From Epinephelus fuscoguttatus (Eukaryota > Chordata > Actinopteri > Perciformes > Serranidae), in the NCBI RefSeq assembly GCF_011397635.1, contig NC_064756.1:20700907-20764906 (forward strand): a stretch of DNA of 64,000 nucleotides. The letters run 5' to 3'. Below, in pieces: positions 35,355 through 52,616 of the stretch. The notes under the pieces are model-generated. The model saw only the letters and a program-made list of their open reading frames with translations. It was not told the DNA's origin and searched no databases. Made by a program: the position numbers and the translations under genes. Each line of letters begins with the position of its first letter. Within the stretch, counting starts at the first letter, position 1.

Positions 35355-35640
35355 TTAGGATGACCAAACGTCCTCTTTTGCCCGGACATGTCCACTTTTC
35401 ACGTCCGGGGGTCTTTTATAAACTGATGATAATGTCTGGTTTTCCGTGTGTTTGTGTGTATGTGTGTTACAGTGCGGCACGGGCAGCATATTTCTGTCCG
35501 AACCGAACCGAGCCCGACATTATTTAAAAAATAAATGTGTCAGGAGAAGTCAGGAAGCAACCTGCTTATACAACAGACCTCCCCTCAATTTGTGGAGGAA
35601 AACAAACGATAACAATAAACAGAATAAAAAATAATATAAG
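35355..35640. mobile_element. Decayed DNA-transposon pieces
   Basis: AGGATGACCAAACGTCCTCT then TTTGCCCGGACATGTCC matches a common fish element end ('AGGGTGACCAGACGTCC...CCCGG'). A similar AGGGTGACCATATTTTGATT is at 36174 in the same orientation. Immediately after, CCGAACCGAACCGAGCCCGA (35500-35519) resembles the subterminal part of another hAT family seen again at 36400-36500. Confidence 0.4.
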
Positions 35641-35662
35641 AATAAAAAAGTAAAATAATGCA

Positions 35663-35665
<3 letters not shown>

Positions 35666-35733
<68 letters not shown>

Positions 35734-35735
35734 AA
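35666..35735. repeat. (TA)n microsatellite
   Basis: About 28 TA units with one TTTATA interruption. Self-complementary, so cruciform-prone. Confidence 0.95.
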
Positions 35736-35887
35736 TGACAACGGGAAGCACACTGAAGTTGCCAATCAGTTTACAGCAATCCAGTAAAAATTAAACCACA
35801 TCGTCACATCAAAAATCATTTATTTTAAAAATAAAACATATAAGAAAATTATATAAACGCCATGCAGAAGAAATGCAGCGTAAATAA

Positions 35888-35917
35888 TATATATACATTA
35901 TACATAATATTATATAT

Positions 35918-35962
<45 letters not shown>
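35888..35962. repeat. Second (TA)n-rich tract
   Basis: Mixed TATATACA and pure TA repeats, ending in about 20 TA units at 35921-35961. Confidence 0.9.
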
Positions 35963-35964
<2 letters not shown>

Positions 35965-36384
35965 CTTTGTCTAAAGGAAGATGAATTTGATCAGCCCAGA
36001 ATTACATAAATACATTTTGGAATTGAGTGTGAAGAAATTGTGTGATGATGATGATGGTAGAGAAGAGGGCAAGAACATCCATTTATAAATAAATTTCCCT
36101 TTTATTTTGAAGATTAGATAAAGGATGTGTCTGCAAGTGTGGTGTAGCTATATTTTGTTTTTCAAAGTGTGTAGGGTGACCATATTTTGATTTCCAAAAA
36201 AGAGGACACTTGGCCGGCCATGACATAGCCTACTTAAATGATACTCGCAGTTTACTCAAAGATGCCTTATAATTTTAATATATTTAAAATTTATATGTAT
36301 GGATAGAAAATTCAGTTATATTACAAAATAATATCTCTCAAAGACAGAAATTCAGATAGGCCCCAATAGGGGACACATACACAC

Positions 36385-36870
36385 ACTAGAGTGTGGCGAT
36401 CTGAGCCCGACGGTACCCGACGGGTCGGGCTGGGTTTGGTCAAAAATGTAGCTAGGCTATAAATTGTAGCCTATTCGGGCTCGGGTCGGATTCGGTCAGC
36501 TTTCAGTGAAAATGTAGTGTAAAATAAATAAAATCCTATTGTCTGTCCTGTTTATTGCGTGGGCACTGTTATTTACGTGACAACACCTGAACGTAACACA
36601 CACAGACACACATTGGCTGTTTGTTTCTGTCTCTCCCCTCGCTGGAAGTCTCGGACCTCCAATAGGTTTTCCCTATTTTATCTTATTTTGTTTTATGTAT
36701 CCCTCTCCTCTCGCTAGAAGCGTCGGACCTCCCACCTCCCGCTCCCGTCTCAAACACGGAGGTCTCTCTCTCCGCAGCTGAGCACCCACGGCGCACGCCC
36801 GGCCTGTTTAATAGCCTGTAACCACTGTGTGACACAAACTCAGTGCTTTGGTCATTAAATGATTTTTTTT
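36385..36870. mobile_element. hAT-like element remnant
   Basis: CTGAGCCCGACGGTACCCGA, GGGTCGGGCTGGGTTTGG and TTCGGGCTCGGGTCGGATTC form the CCCGA/TCGGG-rich subterminal region of a known fish hAT type. It is followed by diverged interior sequence with repeated CTGGAAGTCTCGGACCTCC-like blocks (36640 and 36715). Ends not matched. Confidence 0.4.
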
Positions 36871-37739
36871 TGCCCATTTATGGATTTTGTGCCATATTAT
36901 GTGTGACCCCCCCCCAAAAATCAATTCAGTTCAATTCCTTTTATCGTCACTGTAAATACATATAATGCAATTCAATGCACAGAATAAAATGGAGCTAATT
37001 TAAAAGTAATAAATGAAAGGATAAAATATTAATTCATACGGGTTAAAGGCTGTACCATATTGTATCTGATATTCTGTTTTACTGTCGTATTATAGCCTAC
37101 TACTTTACATTATACTTAACAATATTATATTATCATAGTATTCTACTGTTGCACCTTATACTATATCTTAAACCTCACGCTATACCATACTGTACTACAT
37201 CATACTATACTATACTATGTTAATACATTATGCTGTCGTACCACATTATAAACTGCATTATATTTTGGTTTTGTTGTATATCAATAGGGACAACAATAAA
37301 TACTTAATTACAGTATAATTTGCTCTGATGCACACTGTTTACGTAATGCTTGACTAGCTGCTATTATTCATTGGCTGCCACGTCACTTGACCGTGTGACT
37401 TTGTCTTTAGTCGCTCTTGTATGGGTCATAGTTTTACTTTTTCTCTTATAATAGTTGTGTATTTCTCTTATTTTGTTCTTTCTTATTTTTCTGTTTGTCT
37501 GTTCTTATTTCTGTCTTTGTGCTGCTGCAACACCTGAATTTCCCTTCTGTTGTGAACAAAGACTTAACTTGTCTTGTCTTGTATGGAGCCTCTCAGTTAA
37601 CAACTATGCTTCTGGGCTCAGGACATATAACCAACTTAAAACCTGAAGCCCCCCACTTCACTGAAATGACTTGCACATATAGGAAACAACCTGAATGACT
37701 TAAGGACAACTGGACAATAGTACAGTCCTGACACCATCC
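36871..37739. other. Gene-free AT-rich stretch
   Basis: Imperfect ATACTATA-type repeats occur around 37120-37260. Near 36925-36990 a minus-strand sequence ending ACGATAAAAGGAATTG may be another LINE 3' end. Nothing else is supported. Confidence 0.4.
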
Positions 37740-39340
37740 TCCGTGACCCCATCCACCAGCTTCAGGACCCCAGCTTCTCCTCTTCCACCTCAGCAGGGGC
37801 CTCCTCTCCATGCTGGAGAGAGGCTGTTGAAAAGACAGAAACCCTGTGCTGTTCGGCTGCCTCAAGTGTTCAAAGACATATTAAACACCTCACTGGAGAC
37901 ATGTCTTGCACCAGCCTGCTTCAAGTCCTCCACCATCACCCCCATCCTCAAAGAAAATAAAGATCACAATGACCACAGACTTGGACTACTTAGAACCCTG
38001 AGCCAGGGTCCTGTTTGTAGATTTCAGCTCTGCCTTCAGTACCATCATCCTGGCTCTGCTGCAGGACCAGCTCTGCCAGCTGCAGGTGCCTGTCTCCACC
38101 TGCAGGTTGATAATACACTTCCTGTTAGTCAGGAAGCATCATGTGAAGCTGCGGAAACATGTCTCTGACTCACAACCTAACAGCACCAATTACCCTTAAG
38201 GTTGCATCCCCTCCCCTCTTCTCCTCTCCATGTACACCATAATTATTCAAAGTGTGCCATCAGAAAAATTGTGTGCAGCCTCTGAAAATGACATGAAATG
38301 CATGTATTATATTTTAATCGTTTGCATTTCATTTCAGTACTGTCATTCTCAACAGTGTAGATGTAATACCCTTTTCAGCGACTGCATCACACTCAACCTC
38401 ATAACTAGCACTTGACAGGTCAGGGATGACAACTTGTAGAAAGCTACTGGTTGCATGGCACTCAGTCATCAAAACTTTGATATCAACCGCCTGTTAACAA
38501 GGTGAGGATAAACAACTTAGAGCTCAACGCTCTGTAGACAGTAGCCTAGAGATGGTTGTGGATTTCCAGAAATATGCAGCCCTACCTGCCCCCATCACCC
38601 TCAGACTCTCCAGTCAACACTATGGAGTCCTTCTTCCTCCTGGGCTCCATCGTCTCCCAAGACCTCAAGTGGAAGCTGAACCTCATAGGTATCACACACA
38701 CTGCAACATAGTTATCATGCCGCCCCAGTGTATGACTTTAGACAGCATGCCGGCATTACTGATTCAAAAGAGGTGTGGTGAGTGTGACTCGGCCTCTAGT
38801 GTAACATGTAGCATACTTGCCAAGTAATGCTTTCTAAACAATAACAATGACATAACATAGCCCTGTTTACACCAGGTATTTATATGTGTCTTGGGTCATA
38901 GGCACGATGGTGCACTGTTACCTCCCTGCATGATCTCCCTGTGATAGCGTGGGTTTTCTTGGACTCTATTCAGTGTGGAGCTCACACTCCTGCACTAGTA
39001 GTATCCTGTGGTGGTGAATGATATGTAGGCTATGTGTTATTTGCGAATAAAGAGAAGTGAGATCTGATCTTGAGTGGTCACTTGGGACACATGTGGAGAT
39101 GCTTCCTAATGCCAGGTGTGAACAGACAGACTTCAAGCTGATCACTTGATCACCAAAGATGCATGTCAATACCAGGTGTAAACAGGCTCTTTGAAACATT
39201 CCCTTCTAGCAGGGGGCTGCGGACTATCAGGACTAAAACCTCATGCCACAAGAACAGTTTCAACCCGACTGCAGCTGGCCTCATCAACAAGACCCAGGAC
39301 CCTCACAGATGCAGACTCTTTCAACCAAGACAATACTTTT
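37740..39340 (+). mobile_element. Decayed LINE (Rex1/CR1-like reverse transcriptase), interrupted and internally deleted
   Basis: Scattered pieces read as parts of one fish LINE reverse transcriptase. 37855-37990 gives FKDILNTSLETCLAPACFKS and STITPILKE. 38010-38180 gives VDFSSAFSTIILALLQDQL and TCRLIIHFL...RKHHVKLRKHV. 38500-38690 gives NNLELNAL and LGSIVSQDLKWKL. 39200-39330 gives a RIRTKTSCHKNSFNPTAAGL-like end. Blocks are out of frame with each other and the fingers/palm core with the catalytic FADD box is missing. A DNA element (38860-39187) is inserted before the last piece. Confidence 0.65.
38860..39187. mobile_element. DNA transposon inserted into the LINE remnant
   Basis: The left end CCCTGTTTACACCAGGTATT and the right end AATACCAGGTGTAAACAGG are inverted repeats. 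Next to the right end, GCCAGGTGTGAACAGACAG (39112) repeats the end motif. A 56-bp scrap of the tRNA-headed SINE (38905-38960) lies inside. Confidence 0.65.
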
Positions 39341-39779
39341 TTTTTTAAATTTAATTTAATTTAATTTCATTAATAAGTTGCAATAATACAGCTGGTCAAT
39401 TTAAATTAGTTGTAATATTTTGGAAGTGGTAACCTACTGTATGTACAATTTGAAATAGTTTTTAGAGTTAAATAAACTCACACAAAAAATAGGCAGGATC
39501 AGCACTAGAGAGCAAATCATCCACACAAAAAAATGGGAATTGTTAAGTTTATTTATACAGTAACTCATATTAGCGTAGGGGCCAGTTGACTAGTAGGAAT
39601 ATAAAAGTGAAAGAAATGATAAGGCCCATTACCACCAGGAAGTTTTGTTTGCTTGTTTGTTTTTGATTGTTTACCAACTTTGGTTTAAAAAAAAAAGACA
39701 CGTTTTAAAACCCAACCTAAAAGTAAGGTGAGCATCCTTTACAGAAATGATGCTCGGATTTAGTTTTCAGGTCTTGCAG

Positions 39780-42700
39780 TTTTCACTCCCGTCCAGACGG
39801 TGGCGGTAATGAGCGCAATGCCGTTATAAACCAGCTCAGAACGGTAAAAGGACACGAAGAAGAAGATGAAAGCAAACGAAGAAGAATTTCACTGATAACG
39901 GGTCGATGCCATTACATTCCACACAGGAGCTGGTGGACAGAGGTACTTTGGCCTCGGAGAAATATAAAATGTCGCTGTCAGTCGGTCAGGTCTCTGAGAG
40001 ACGGGACCAGGAGTCAACTCGAATAATGATGACAATATGATGCTGCAGCTCGGCTCAGGTAATTACATCTGTCTGATTCAGGGTGATGTCTGTAATTAGC
40101 GGTTTGGGATGTTACAACATGTGGTGCACATGGTGGTGAGTTAGCTGACGTCATAGCTTGTATCACGGCTGGAAGTCGTTAGGAAACAGCTATTTAGTCA
40201 GATAGAGAAGAGTGAAGGTGTTTTACTAGGTGTACAATTTATGTAGGAAATTAAGAATCTATTAACGTAAATTAATCATCACAGAACAAATCAGGGTGCT
40301 ACAGGGCCGTGGTCACCTATTCAACCTGGTGGGGGAGGGTGGCCATTTTACATCCAAGCCATGAGGGGGTCTGGGGACATTTTTTTAGAAACTTTAAACC
40401 TACTAACCCTTTTATTTATTTATTTATTTTTATAATTTTGAAACAAAAATCTTAGATCAGGGGGCCTCAAAGTTTTGATGATTCAGTGCCATTTTAGGGA
40501 GCCAGCACATGATCGAGGCCACACAGGAAAAGTTAACACACTGACTTTTTAAACCACATGGCCCACTGTAATACTGTGACTTTTAAACTTTTTTTTTTTA
40601 TGACACTCTTACATTTTACAACAACTATGACAGTTGACAGTGATGAAGCGTATATAACTCTCATTTTACATTCTGCTTTTCCACTTTCTAATACATTTGA
40701 AAACAGTTAATCTTCTGTAGCCACTGGCACAAACCACAGTCAGAGCTGCAGTACTTAACAAAAATGACATTTTTATCATAATATTAATATAAGGTTATTT
40801 GTAAAGTGTATTAATGTTTGTTATCCATCCATTTTATCTAGGACCAAGGCCAGGTCAAGCAAAGCACCCCAGACATCCCTCGTCCCAGTAACACTTTCCA
40901 GCTCCTCCTGGGGGACCCCGAGGTGTTCCCAGGCCAGATGAGATGTGTAATCCCTCCAGAGTGTTCTGGGTCTGCCCCAGGGCTTCCTACCAGTGGGCCG
41001 TGGCCGGAGCACCTCTAACAGGAGGCTTGCTGATCAGATGTCCGAACCACCTCAGCTGACCCCTTTCAACGTATGTGATTACATTTGCTAATGATTATTT
41101 CAGGTACCTGTGAAAGGTTGCCGGTCTAGCATAGCAAATTTTTGCTTTGTCTTTTGTCTATGAGCATATTTGAATATAATTACTACCAAGGGGTGATATT
41201 AACATGTTGGTGTACTTGTGATTTATGATTACTGCACAGGAGGACACATTGAGAAAATGGCCTGACCTGACTCATCATGGAGGAGCTCCCAGGCTGAAAC
41301 ACAACATGCAACAGAGGTGAGGAGGAGCAGATACGAACTGTGTCTTATCCTGGAGTTTACATATTAAACTCTGGGAGAGTGTGTCTGTTCATTGTCAAGT
41401 TAGCAACATTAATAGTACGACAAAGGCAGATATATTTTCAAAAGCAGACACTGTGACTTCTCACAGAAGGAGAAACACAGGTGTTACATTAAGCAGAGCT
41501 TCATTCTGTTCAAATGTTGCAGAGACAGTGAGCCAGCACGCACAATACCAGAAACCTGAAATCAAAGCTGCCCAATGGAATTGGATCATCATTAATTTTA
41601 TTATCCAAACCTACACCCTCTGTGAAAAGGGCTGATTGAGGTCAATATGTCCTTCTGTCAAGGCCTCAATCACAGAATATGGTGCCTACGTTACCTGTCA
41701 AAATGAATCTTTATCACAGGTGAAAAAGAAATTCCTCACCTCATATGAAAAGCAAACACTTGTCAGCCCAGTTACCTGGCCAATCTTATATTAGTCAGCC
41801 TCTCAACACTTACAAACACCTGCTTTCTGTTACTGAGCTGGTGTGTTCTCCTACAGATGCCCTGTCTGAACATGGGACTGTTGATCCTTCAAGAGTAGAA
41901 ACATGGAGCGGTAACTCATCCTTCATAATAATAGCATGTTTTTAAATGCATGGCCGAATTCTGTTTTACTCTTGCAGTAGTAAGTGCAGTCAGACACCAT
42001 GCTAAATTAATGTTTTCACACGCTGACTCAACAACAGAGTAAGGATGCTAAGCATGTGCCTCATTCTGATGTCAGAGTGGATACAGAATCACTTAAATGT
42101 GTGACGCTTTGCATTTAATTATATCTTACAAAGCTGCAGCTGTTTGCATCATGATAAGTCTCACATGTCTCACGTAACATATTATGTCAGCACAAACTCA
42201 CCTCATTAGCCTCTGTTACACTTTTTCTTGTTCCAGCATTTGTGGAAATGTGTTTCATGGAGAAGTGCAGTGATGCATGCACACCGGCCAAAAGAAACAC
42301 AGTTGCCACGACTGACTTCCAGACTGTGAGGGCCCGAGGTTGGTATGTTAACACTCACTGTTATGCAGCATTAGTATTCCTCACACTAAAGAAGTCACCA
42401 CTGAGGCATGGCCGAATTCTGTTCCAGCTAGTCTGTGTTGGATTCAGTCAGACACCATGCGAAAGCCAGGTCTCATTTCTGCTGAATGACTGGATGAGTG
42501 CTTCAGTCAGCTTCATCCAACTGTACAGGAATGAGTACAACAATGATGGTACACTTGGAAATATGAGACGCTGCTCTGACAGCAGTCCTGTTGGTTTTGT
42601 ATTGATTTTATTCTGTTTTCTAAATTCTGCAGATACCAGTGGCTGCATCTGAAGCAGGAACGTAAGGGAAAGGCGACTCCTTTGTCTGTTTTAACTTCAC

Positions 42701-42820
42701 TCTACCAACATCTCAACACTGGAAATCCGTTTTGTGCTTAAACTAGCACCACCAGGATAACTGTCGAGACTTGAAAGATGTATCTCACTCTTCTGTTGAA
42801 ATAAACTTCTAATTGTGTTC
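39780..42820 (+). other. Candidate spliced transcription unit, unidentified; possible 65-aa product
   Basis: A promoter-like block (39791-39895) with CAGACGGTGGCGGTAATGAG and ACGAAGAAGAAGATGAAAGC resembles a sequence I have often seen near teleost transcription starts. Possible exons: first exon ending 40058 (CTCAG|GTAATT), optional 41240-41316, 41857-41910 (CTACAG acceptor), 42237-42338 (TTCCAG acceptor) and 42633 onward (CTGCAG acceptor). AATAAA lies at 42800-42805. Joining the first, third, fourth and last exons from the ATG at 40037 gives one open frame that keeps phase over three junctions and stops at 42652. Its middle contains FVEMCFMEKCSDAC and AKRNTVATTDFQTVRAR. Including the 41240 exon would stop the frame. 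I do not recognise the protein, and a long non-coding RNA is equally possible. Donor choice at 42338 (GAG|GTTGGT) is weak. Confidence 0.35.
40815..41050 (-). mobile_element. LINE 3' ORF fragment, minus strand
   Basis: The minus strand reads LRPRPTGRKPWGRPRTLWRD then YTSHLAWEHLGVPQEEL and RDVWGALLDLALV. This is the very common fish non-LTR tail 'GRRPRGRPRTRWRDYVS.LAW..LG.P.EEL...A..R..W..LL'. It is in frame over about 65 residues but isolated. Clade not assigned. Confidence 0.65.
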
Positions 42821-42829
42821 AAAATGTCT

Positions 42830-43790
42830 CTTGTGTATTCATTTTCTACCATTTCCCTAAAGTTTTTGTACACAGAAAAATACAACCCAGATATTTTTAA
42901 ATCCAAAAGCATCACAAAAACTCAGGATCTTTCCAATAACACCTCAGATTTTAAATTGAATGTATATTTTAATAAATAAATCCATAGCATACATTTTAAA
43001 GTGCAGCCTCCCTTGAAGCTGTTATCACAACGATACATCGTGCATAATGTTTAAACACAAATATGTAAGCCCGTGCCATTTCAAGTATGCAGGCTCACTG
43101 TTTAATATTCCAGTCAGGTAAATTTAATTGGTTATTGCCGTAAGATTTGCTCTGGCTGCTGAGCCAAGGCTTCACAGTTCTGACAAAACAAATGTCACCT
43201 ATGACTCCAGGGCATCATTTACACTTGATTTTATAGACGTTATCATTTAACATTGAAATCTATGTTCTAAATCTTCAACGAAACATTAAAAGTTGTTCAT
43301 ATGTCCTCCAGTAAAAGATCAGGTGGAAACTTTGTGTCCACGTTTGAGACAGGGAGACTGTTGCATACAAAAACCTGTCTCTTTGATAACAAAATGAGCT
43401 GGCTGCTGGCTCTATTAACTTTAGACAGGCATCAAAGAATAAGCACATAATCATATACAGCTGACAGTGGGTTCGTTTGACTCTTTTTTCTCTAAACAGC
43501 CATTTTATTAGCAAATCTGCTATTTTAATCTACAAGAAAGCAGGTGCTGAACAGTGGTATTGTTGCGGGTGTTTGCCACATTTCTTGAGGTAAATCAGTC
43601 CCACTGTAATAAATAAATAATGCACTTCAAATTTCATGAGCAAATTCTGCTCTATTTGTTAAAGACACACTTGGATTAACCCTGTCAGGCAGTTCATTTT
43701 CTTTGTACAATAGATAAGAGTACATAAGCCGAGCTGAGTAGCAGAATATCCCCGTTAGCCTGCAGCACATCTGTCCTGAGGAGTAAGTGC
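42830..43790. other. Intergenic / phkg1 3' UTR region
   Basis: The phkg1 3' UTR should extend leftward from 43795 on the minus strand. A minus-strand AATAAA (TTTATT on the plus strand) lies at about 43503. Nothing else is recognised down to 42830. Confidence 0.4.
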
Positions 43791-43794
43791 TTTG

Positions 43795-50866
<7,072 letters not shown>

Positions 50867-51798
50867 GGTGCCTGTGATGCCGGTTCACCCACCGAGGCTG
50901 CACGACTGCTCTCCTCTCACAGCTCACAACGGTTTGTATTTTCACTGCCACAACACAGCTCTGTAAAGGTGAGATGGGAAAGTACCACTAATGATAATGC
51001 ACTTATAAGCCTCATATGTCAGCAGGTCATGGTCACACTCATTTAAGTGTTGAGCTACAATGATTAGTTGACTACTTAGTAAGAAAAATTAACCAGCCAC
51101 TGTGTTGATAAGCAATTATATGTTCCAGTTATGCAGAAGTGCCAAACATTTGCCAATTGCATTTTCTCAAAGGTGACTGTTTGCAGCTCTTTTCATATTT
51201 ATATAGGTGTAAATGAAATGTTTTTGAGCTGACAATCAATTTATAGATGTCACTTTGGGCTAAGAAATTGTGATGGGCATTTTTAAAAATATTTTTTTGA
51301 CATTTAAGAGGTGATTAGTCAGTAATTTAGAAAATAAATGGTAGATTAAACGATAATAAAAATATTTAAAATCATTTCCTTAACTACTGTAGCATACTGT
51401 TGGATGGATCAATCTGCAACAGTGCATTAAGTTTTGTTAATCGATCATATGGTTTGCATGTAAGATCTTATTTCATGCACATTTCACCTCGGCTACAATG
51501 AATGGTTTAAGAGGGTTTGAAGAGGCTTACTTTAAGGATTTTGTTAATGTTACAGGCAGAAATAATGTCGCCTTGTCTTACTCATATTGATTGCACAGCT
51601 CTAATAATCGATCAATGTGTGTTTTGGATCGAGACTGAGTGTCATAGCCGACATATCATGGAGCCTAGACTAATAAAGCAATATGCCACAGTGTGTGAAC
51701 TAGATCTCCTCTCATCCTCTGTCACTATTTGACCTTTAGCAGGCTCCAGAAACCAACTAATGCATTAAAGAGAAGAAACAAATGGCTCGGTCACTCAC

Positions 51799-51845
51799 CG
51801 TGTCCCGTGTCGCTCAGTCCCTGATATAAAGGCTATCCATCATTA
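51799..51845 (-). promoter_or_regulatory. phkg1 first (non-coding) exon and core promoter
   Basis: On the minus strand CCTTTATATCAGGG (TATA-like) is followed within about 30 bases by a donor GGACACG|GTGAGTGACC. The next acceptor, CTTTACAG at about 50961, leads into the ATG exon. A TATA-type promoter would suit a muscle-restricted gene. Start site inferred. Confidence 0.4.
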
Positions 51846-52259
51846 TCACTCGAGTCTGTGTACAAAGTGGCAGAGGACGGACAAAGAGCTGCAGTCAAAG
51901 CCCGGTGCTGTCGCGGCTCGGAGGGGCTGCTGCCATTGCAAAGGGTGAGCCTTAATGTCAGATGCCAAAAATAAATTGCTGCCTCCACAGCCAGCAGCAC
52001 ACTCTGGACGCGTGTCCGCACAAAAACCAGATCCATGAAATAACACCCTGCAGCTCCTGCCCGTACCATATCACAGAGAGGGCTGTCCTACATTACCAAC
52101 ACTACTCCACATGCAACTACTAACACGTGGGTTTGCACTGAGGCTGGAGTGACGTGACAGGTGCAGGACCTCTGTGACATCTTATGAAAGAAAGATGTAA
52201 ATATAGTAATGCTTTTTAGAAAGTCCAGTGGAATAAATCATCACACCCTAGATGTTGTT

Positions 52260-52616
52260 TTTATTTGATTGAAGTGCTTTATTATTTTTGAAACTTGTTG
52301 CAAACACACAGGTGGAAACTACAGTTATGATCTACATTTGCATCTCATCAGTTTAAATTAAAAGCACTAATGAAAAACAGACAACTGAAATCAACTCGCA
52401 GCAATATATATAAACATTATTTATACGACTATTATTACAAATTCTGCAGCACTGTCCTGAGAATGAACACAATGACACAGTCTGATGATGATCAACTGTC
52501 AAATTAAAGCATGTTTATTGATCTCTTGTGGATTAACACCTTCTTCGTATCCATCCAGCCGGGTTATTTATTACAGTTTATGTGTGCTCTTCACTTTGCA
52601 GGGTTTTGTCTCACTC
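52260..52616 (-). other. chchd2 3' UTR
   Basis: Region after the chchd2 stop. A minus-strand AATAAA (TTTATT at 52278-52283) gives a 3' UTR of about 340 nt. The phkg1 first exon starts only about 430 bp further on. Confidence 0.5.

Noticed and set aside
41661-41719. Possible extra exon of the unknown transcript (KASITEYGAYVTC), faintly like a CHCH assembly factor
   Set aside because: Its phase does not fit the neighbouring exons and the resemblance is too short. It is left out of the predicted frame.
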